Source: Acidobacteriaceae bacterium
Lineage (GTDB): Bacteria; Acidobacteriota; Terriglobia; Terriglobales; Acidobacteriaceae
Length of the DNA stretch: 59,394 nucleotides
Reading direction: 5' to 3'
Assembly (NCBI GenBank): GCA_021323655.1
Contig: JAJPKO010000013.1
Location: 1-59,394, forward strand
Below, piece after piece: positions 55,069 through 59,394 of this stretch. Under the pieces are notes generated by a model that did not search any database, was not told where the DNA came from, and saw only the letters and a program-made list of their open reading frames with translations. Each line of letters begins with the position of its first letter. The stretch's first letter is position 1. A program made the position numbers and the translations under genes.

Positions 55069-56874
55069 CTAACGTTCATGTTGCTCGTAGTAGTTTTGCA
55101 GGACGGTGAATGCTTTCTTCTTTTCTCCTTTGTCAGAGATGAGCCCCTTGCGGTTGTAGTAGTCCTGAATGCCGGGGAGCTGGCGCATGGGGGAGCGGAA
55201 GTCCATGAGCACCCAGGGGGTGATGCCGGCAAGGAAGGGAATTTTGTCCAGCATTTGAAACTGTTGTTGATACAAATTTGCCTGGTACTCTTCACTGAAG
55301 CGGTAGCTTGAGTCTTTGTGCAGGCCGGCCTGTGCGCCACCGCCAAACTCGCTCATGATGAGCGGCTTGTGCAGAGGATTTTCCCAGGTGTAGGCAGGCG
55401 CGTCATCTGGCTTGCCGTTATACCAGCCGATGTATTCGTTGTAGCCGAGCACATCGAGGTACTGGCCCAGAGGATCGTCGAGGACGGCCTTCTGCCCGTC
55501 AAAGTGCGTGACGACGGCTGAGGTGATGAGGCGGGTGGGGTCCTGCTGGCGGGCGAGTGCGGCGAGTTTGCTGATGAAAGCAGTACGCTCGGGGCTGATG
55601 GGCGTTTCATTCGACATGGACCACAGAATGACAGACGCCTTGTTGTGGTCGCGGCGAACCATTTCATGAAGCTGCTGTGCGGCAATGTCGGCGGTGCGCG
55701 GGTTGGTCCAGTCATTGCCCCAGTAGACGGGAATCTCTGACCAGACCATGATGCCGAGTTTGTCGGCGGTGCGCGTCATGTTTTCATCGTGAGGATAATG
55801 TGCGAGGCGGACGAAATTTGCGTGCAGGTCGTGTGCCCATCCGAGAAGTGTTTCGGCATCTTCTTTAGACCACGCGCGGCCTGAGCGATACGGGGCCTCT
55901 GCGTGAATGCAGACGCCGCGCAGAAAGATGGGTTTGCCGTTGAGGAGTATCTGCTCGCCTTTGACTTCAATGGTGCGGAAGCCGATCTGGTCGGTTAGGG
56001 AATCAGAGCCGGTGCGCATTTCCACGGTGTAGAGCCTGGGGTGGTCTGGTGACCAGAGCTCGAGGTTGTTTGCTGTGAAAGAGAAAGCGGCGTTGCCGGA
56101 GGCGTCGGTTTGTGAGGTCTTTTCAAGATGCAGCTCAGGGATGCGGAGGGTGACTTTTTCTCCCGCGGTGGCCCCGGCGACGTGGACATAACCGTCGAGC
56201 TGGTTGGCGGTGCCGCGTTTGAGTTGGAGGGAGTAGTCATCAATGAAGCTTTCGGGCACTTCAATGAGTGAGACTTCGCGGGTGATACCACCGTAGTTCC
56301 ACCAGTCGAACCTGATGCTGGGTACGCGGGCCTGTTCACGCTGATTGTCGGCGGAGACGACGACGAAGTTGCTGCCGGGCTTGAGTGCGCTGGTGACTTC
56401 GCAATCGAAAGGTGTGTAGCCGCCCTCGTGCTTGCAGATGTACTGGTCGTTGACGAAGACGTTGGCTTCATAATTGACAGCACCGAAGTGCAGGAAGACG
56501 CGGGTGTGCGGTTTGGGCTGGTAGTTGAAGTCTTTCTGATACCAGAGCATTCCTTCATAGAAGAAAAGGTTGGGTTTTTGCGAGTTCCAGTCGCCGGGGA
56601 CATTGAGTGTGGGCGAGAGCGCGAATTCGTATTCGAGGAGGCCGTCGCCGGGGACGAAGTGGGCGTTCTTTGCGTAACCGTTCAGGCTGGGCTGATCAGG
56701 ATGGCTGCCCCATCCCTGATGGAGCGGGTCTACGACGTAGTGCCACGGACCGTTGAGAGAAGTTTGCGGGCGGTGGTCTGCGTCTACGAGCAGCGTGGTG
56801 GGCTGTTGCGCGTGGAGGGCGAAAAACGAGAATAGAAGCACAGTGGTCAGACCATGTTTCTGCATGGCGATCAT
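55069..56874 (-). CDS. Secreted GH2-family glycoside hydrolase (beta-glucuronidase/galactosidase-like)
   Basis: A 601-residue exported glycosidase (start 56874 or ATG 56865; signal HGLTTVLLFSFFALHAQ). Domains: N-terminal jelly-roll sugar-binding domain (SLNGPWHYVVDPL, VPGDWNSQKPNLFFYEGMLWYQKDF), immunoglobulin-like domain (about 210-310) and TIM barrel (GKPIFLRGVCIHAEAPYRSGRAW onwards). The acid/base Glu is in WSMSNETP and the nucleophile in IMSEFGGGAQ. GH2 enzymes are beta-galactosidases, glucuronidases or mannosidases. The MSEFGGGA form and the length favour the glucuronidase-like group. No transport genes are adjacent, so its role in the 10 kb sugar locus is not implied. Confidence 0.9.
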   Translation of the reverse strand: MIAMQKHGLTTVLLFSFFALHAQQPTTLLVDADHRPQTSLNGPWHYVVDPLHQGWGSHPDQPSLNGYAKNAHFVPGDGLLEYEFALSPTLNVPGDWNSQKPNLFFYEGMLWYQKDFNYQPKPHTRVFLHFGAVNYEANVFVNDQYICKHEGGYTPFDCEVTSALKPGSNFVVVSADNQREQARVPSIRFDWWNYGGITREVSLIEVPESFIDDYSLQLKRGTANQLDGYVHVAGATAGEKVTLRIPELHLEKTSQTDASGNAAFSFTANNLELWSPDHPRLYTVEMRTGSDSLTDQIGFRTIEVKGEQILLNGKPIFLRGVCIHAEAPYRSGRAWSKEDAETLLGWAHDLHANFVRLAHYPHDENMTRTADKLGIMVWSEIPVYWGNDWTNPRTADIAAQQLHEMVRRDHNKASVILWSMSNETPISPERTAFISKLAALARQQDPTRLITSAVVTHFDGQKAVLDDPLGQYLDVLGYNEYIGWYNGKPDDAPAYTWENPLHKPLIMSEFGGGAQAGLHKDSSYRFSEEYQANLYQQQFQMLDKIPFLAGITPWVLMDFRSPMRQLPGIQDYYNRKGLISDKGEKKKAFTVLQNYYEQHER

Positions 56875-56917
56875 ATTAGCGCAAGAAGTTGCTGGAGCAC
56901 CGCGAGAATGCTGATCT

Positions 56918-57937
56918 TCAGCGGTCGGCGAAGAAGCCGTCAGGGGGGTCAGTCAAGGCAAAGTGGAGGCCGGTGTGCTTGACGAAACCATTGAATAATA
57001 AGTCGCCATTAGGGACGAAGGCGAGGAATCCTCCGGAGTAAACTTGTTTATCATCCCAGTGCTGGATAATTTTTACAGTATTCATATCTATCAGCCATGC
57101 TTTACTCCATTGATTAGCTGAATTAGTGTAATAGTGTGCTAACACATATCTTCCGTCACTCGTAATTGTCCATGTTGGAGATGGCTCCACGATGTTTGGC
57201 GTAACGGACGGGATATCATCAAACACTGCAATTTCCTTCGTGTTTATATTTATGCCCGCAAGTTTATGACCTGTTTTACTGTACACGTCGAGAATAACAT
57301 ACGGGCCGATCTGCTTCAGTACGTCACAAAGCAATAATTTTCCATCTTTAGAACTGTACGGTGTTAACCCTTCTCCATGGTATCCGCTAAGTTTAAGCAT
57401 TCCCTTTACTGGGCCGCTTTGGATAAGACCCGGTATAGGAATTGTATTTTCTTTTTTCGCTGCCGTCTTGCCGTCGAGGTCTGCAGGAACGAGCTTGTTC
57501 AAGATTGGCCTGAAGTAGTGATCGTTTATTTTCACCAAAATGTTACCGGATGAACCTCGTATCAACTCCGCATAATCATCGTCGCCATAATACTTTCCAG
57601 GCAGTTTGTGAATTGCAATCAGTTTAAAGGAAGGGACGGAGAATTCAGCCCACAAGGAGGTATAGTCTGAATCATCCCAGAGGATGAAATGCGCCGCACT
57701 TGCTCGGGGATCATACATGGCGTCAATGAGACCACAATGGGCCTGGCGCATCACAGGGATCTTTGGACTACGATCAGGCAAGGCAATTTCAGCTATTTCT
57801 TGCCCAGTGTGGCTATTAAGCTTTTGAACCGAACGGCACCCGAGCATGTAAAGGAAGCGGGTCTGGTCTACCTGTGCATAGCCGACCGGGTGGATTAACC
57901 ACAGGCTAGCGAGATATAACACGAATGCGCGATACAT
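56918..57937 (-). CDS. AT-rich secreted protein of unknown function (propeller-like)
   Basis: A 339-residue protein with a signal peptide (RAFVLYLASLWLIHPVGYAQ). Short beta-strand repeats with phrases such as TSDGRYVLAHYY and AFVPNGDLLFNGF suggest a beta-propeller of the WD40/YVTN kind. I see no catalytic motif. Base and codon use are clearly more AT-rich than in the neighbours, which hints at horizontal acquisition. Eight bases upstream lies the stop codon of another frame truncated by the IS5 element, so the gene was probably the second member of an operon now cut by the IS. Confidence 0.6.
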   Translation of the reverse strand: MYRAFVLYLASLWLIHPVGYAQVDQTRFLYMLGCRSVQKLNSHTGQEIAEIALPDRSPKIPVMRQAHCGLIDAMYDPRASAAHFILWDDSDYTSLWAEFSVPSFKLIAIHKLPGKYYGDDDYAELIRGSSGNILVKINDHYFRPILNKLVPADLDGKTAAKKENTIPIPGLIQSGPVKGMLKLSGYHGEGLTPYSSKDGKLLLCDVLKQIGPYVILDVYSKTGHKLAGININTKEIAVFDDIPSVTPNIVEPSPTWTITSDGRYVLAHYYTNSANQWSKAWLIDMNTVKIIQHWDDKQVYSGGFLAFVPNGDLLFNGFVKHTGLHFALTDPPDGFFADR

Positions 57938-57944
57938 ATTTCCC

Positions 57945-58010
57945 TTAATTTGGATCTACGATTGTTATATTTAAAACATTTGCAACATAATCTGCGTCGC
58001 CAGGATACCT
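57945..58010 (-). pseudogene. 3' remnant of a gene interrupted by the IS5 element
   Basis: On the minus strand the bases before the secreted-protein start read SRYPGDADYVANVLNITIVD and end in PN-stop at 57945. The frame enters from inside the IS, so only the last two dozen codons of the original gene remain. The flank on the other side of the IS (59292-59394) reads MAEDYEFRIANTSIFNHHAP and then reaches a stop, so it does not continue the same frame cleanly. The two flanks may come from different genes or carry an extra mutation. Confidence 0.5.
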
Positions 58011-58015
58011 GCTAG

Positions 58016-59287
58016 GAACTTGTTGAAATAGGGTGGTGCGCGACGTGGTTTCTGAGGATCTGTGCTGGTATTTCGGTTCGGATTTGTTCGAAAGAGGCTT
58101 CTGGGCAGCGTTGATGCGGGTTTCAACGGCCCCGAGATTGGTTGAGGGGCCGCAGGTTTCGGCCTTCAGGCACGCTGCATGATGAGTCTCGGTAGTCGAA
58201 GCAGGTTGTGTGCCGCGCAACTGAAGACGAACAGCCAGTCCACTTTCGGCAGCCCGCGAAGTTTCACTTGCCTGATCGGGCCAGTCTGCTTGAGCCAGCC
58301 AAAGCCCTTTTCGACCAGCCACCGCCGGCTCAGGCTGATGGCATATCCAGCATGACGCGTCGTGCGGCGATCGAGATTGCTCTTGCGTCCGTTGTCATTC
58401 TTGGTCACATGCGGTGTTACGTTCAACTCCCTAACTGTGCGGACGAAATCCTCGCTATCGTAAGCCTTGTCGGCGCCCACGGTGATGCGGCGGCAACGAT
58501 GCTTCTGCCGCCGGCTGAGCATCAGCAGCGCCGCATCGCGCTCGGCCGTGCCGTCGGCCGTTGTCACCATCGCGTCGGCGATCAGGCCGTTTCGGTTCTC
58601 CACCAGCACATGGCCCAGATAGCTTAGCTTCGACTCCTTCCCGTAGCTCTTCTTATAGAGCCGCGCATCACTATCGGTTGTTGAAGCATGTGTCTGGTTG
58701 GTGCGCTTTTGCCCGTGGAAGTCGTCACCGCCATCATCCGAGCCGTCCTTGGAACGGAAGCTCTTCTGCGATGCCCAGGCCTGAATCAGCGTTCCGTCCA
58801 CGGTGAAGTGTTCATCGCTCATGTACTTCTTCGCCGAGCGATTCACCTCGGCAAAGAACCGCCGCGCCACATCGGAGTTCAACAGCCGATCACGGTTCTT
58901 CGAGAACACCGCGTGGTTCCACACCGCGTCGTCCATGCCCAAGCCGACGAACCACCGGAACAGCAAGTTGTAATCGATCTGCTCCACCAGAAGCCGCTCC
59001 GAGCGGATGGAGAAGAACACCTGCAATAGCAGAGCGCGCAGAATGTACTCGGGCGCAATCGACGGCCGGCCCGAGTCCTCATATAGAGCATCAAACTCTG
59101 CGTCCAGCGACCGAAGCACGCCATCGGTCAGCTTGCGAACCGCACGCAACGGATGATCTTCAGGTACCCGCTGCTCCAGTGAAACATAGCTGAACATCCC
59201 ATCCTGAACCCGCTCTTCACCGCGCATACCCGATGGACGCACTGGCTCCCCAGTCGGACGACTGAAGGTACCTATTTCAACAAGTTC
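58016..59287. mobile_element. Complete IS5-family insertion sequence
   Basis: A 1272-base element. The ends carry 17-base perfect inverted repeats GAACTTGTTGAAATAGG (58016-58032 and, reversed, 59271-59287). Both flanks carry CTAG (58012-58015, 59288-59291), a 4-base target duplication typical of IS5 elements. Outside it lie CTG and CAG, so the empty target was the palindrome CTGCTAGCAG. It contains one transposase gene that fills most of its length. The perfect ends suggest recent insertion. Confidence 0.92.
58166..59242 (-). CDS. IS5-family transposase
   Basis: A 358-residue DDE transposase from GTG 59242 (GGGGAG just upstream); ATG 59227 is an alternative. The N-terminal DUF772-like domain reads DHPLRAVRKLTDGVL and YILRALLLQVFFSIRSERLLVEQIDYNLLFRWFVGL. 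The catalytic residues are Asp in FTVDGTLIQAWAS, Asp in VGADKAYDSEDF and Glu in SRRWLVEKGFGWLK, all present. The coding frame is uninterrupted, so the element may still move. It cuts and pastes its host IS and here separates the AT-rich secreted-protein gene from its former upstream partner. Confidence 0.93.
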   Translation of the reverse strand: MRPSGMRGEERVQDGMFSYVSLEQRVPEDHPLRAVRKLTDGVLRSLDAEFDALYEDSGRPSIAPEYILRALLLQVFFSIRSERLLVEQIDYNLLFRWFVGLGMDDAVWNHAVFSKNRDRLLNSDVARRFFAEVNRSAKKYMSDEHFTVDGTLIQAWASQKSFRSKDGSDDGGDDFHGQKRTNQTHASTTDSDARLYKKSYGKESKLSYLGHVLVENRNGLIADAMVTTADGTAERDAALLMLSRRQKHRCRRITVGADKAYDSEDFVRTVRELNVTPHVTKNDNGRKSNLDRRTTRHAGYAISLSRRWLVEKGFGWLKQTGPIRQVKLRGLPKVDWLFVFSCAAHNLLRLPRLIMQRA

Positions 59288-59291
59288 CTAG

Positions 59292-59394
59292 CAGCCTGTG
59301 GTTAAAGTCCGGGTGCATGGTGGTTGAAAATGCTGGTGTTTGCGATGCGGAATTCGTAGTCTTCAGCCATGGGGATGGGAACGCGTCAGTCGCA
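59292..59394 (-). other. Flank beyond the IS at the window edge, short partial frame
   Basis: The last 103 bases read on the minus strand as MAEDYEFRIANTSIFNHHAP-GL-stop. The frame is open to the window edge and looks protein-like, so it may be the end of another gene. It is too short to name. Confidence 0.3.

Overview
The window reads as chromosomal DNA of an Acidobacteriota member, probably of the Acidobacteriaceae/Terriglobia type. This is an inference from gene families, not from a marker gene. The supporting features are a very large Oar-like TonB-dependent receptor with an N-terminal carboxypeptidase-regulatory-like domain, a Ser/Thr kinase fused to TPRs, a propeller-type (Reg_prop/Y_Y_Y) sensor kinase, many secreted glycosidases and peptidases, and dispersed hairpin repeats in gene gaps. 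No rRNA, tRNA, CRISPR array or prophage was seen.

Region 1 (about 0.4-17.3 kb) is a carbohydrate-use locus. On the minus strand lie a Tat-exported clan-D glycosidase, a CARDB-domain glycosidase and the TonB-dependent receptor. Divergent from the receptor runs a compact operon: GntR/UTRA regulator, phosphotriesterase-like lactonase, FGGY kinase, FAD oxidoreductase, sodium:solute symporter, KDPG-type aldolase, SIS-domain protein and SDR dehydrogenase. Neighbouring genes overlap or lie within about 35 bases, so the set looks co-transcribed. Together they suggest hydrolysis of a glycan outside the cell, uptake, oxidation to a lactone, ring opening, phosphorylation and aldol cleavage. No dehydratase is visible, so the substrate is unknown.

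Region 2 (17.3-18.65 kb) is a scar with a frameshifted, internally deleted IS3-family remnant. Region 3 (18.65-27.1 kb) is a CzcCBA-type RND metal-efflux operon divergent from a histidine kinase and an NtrC-type sigma-54 activator. The gap between them holds two TGTNC-type palindromes and two possible -24/-12 promoters, a coherent sigma-54 metal-response module. Region 4 (27.1-29.4 kb) is decayed DNA with relics of dnaE2 and an HxlR regulator, plus one small secreted protein.

Region 5 (29.4-47.6 kb) is mostly housekeeping and signalling: a second SSS symporter with a small membrane protein, a MarR/methyltransferase pair around a perfect 19-bp palindrome, the kinase-TPR protein, Bcp peroxiredoxin, secreted repeat and TPR proteins, a DtxR-like regulator, a propeller sensor kinase with a LuxR-type regulator, the ferritin-VIT1 protein MbfA, and adjacent XerD- and XerC-like recombinases.

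Region 6 (47.6-59.4 kb) holds a secreted amidohydrolase, an M20 peptidase, scpB carrying two in-frame ochre codons, an RluB-type pseudouridine synthase, a SnoaL-like protein, an S15/CocE hydrolase, a GH2 glycosidase, an AT-rich secreted protein and an intact IS5-family element. The IS has 17-bp perfect terminal repeats and a CTAG duplication and has cut off the 3' end of another reading frame. The most unusual single observation is the double ochre in scpB.
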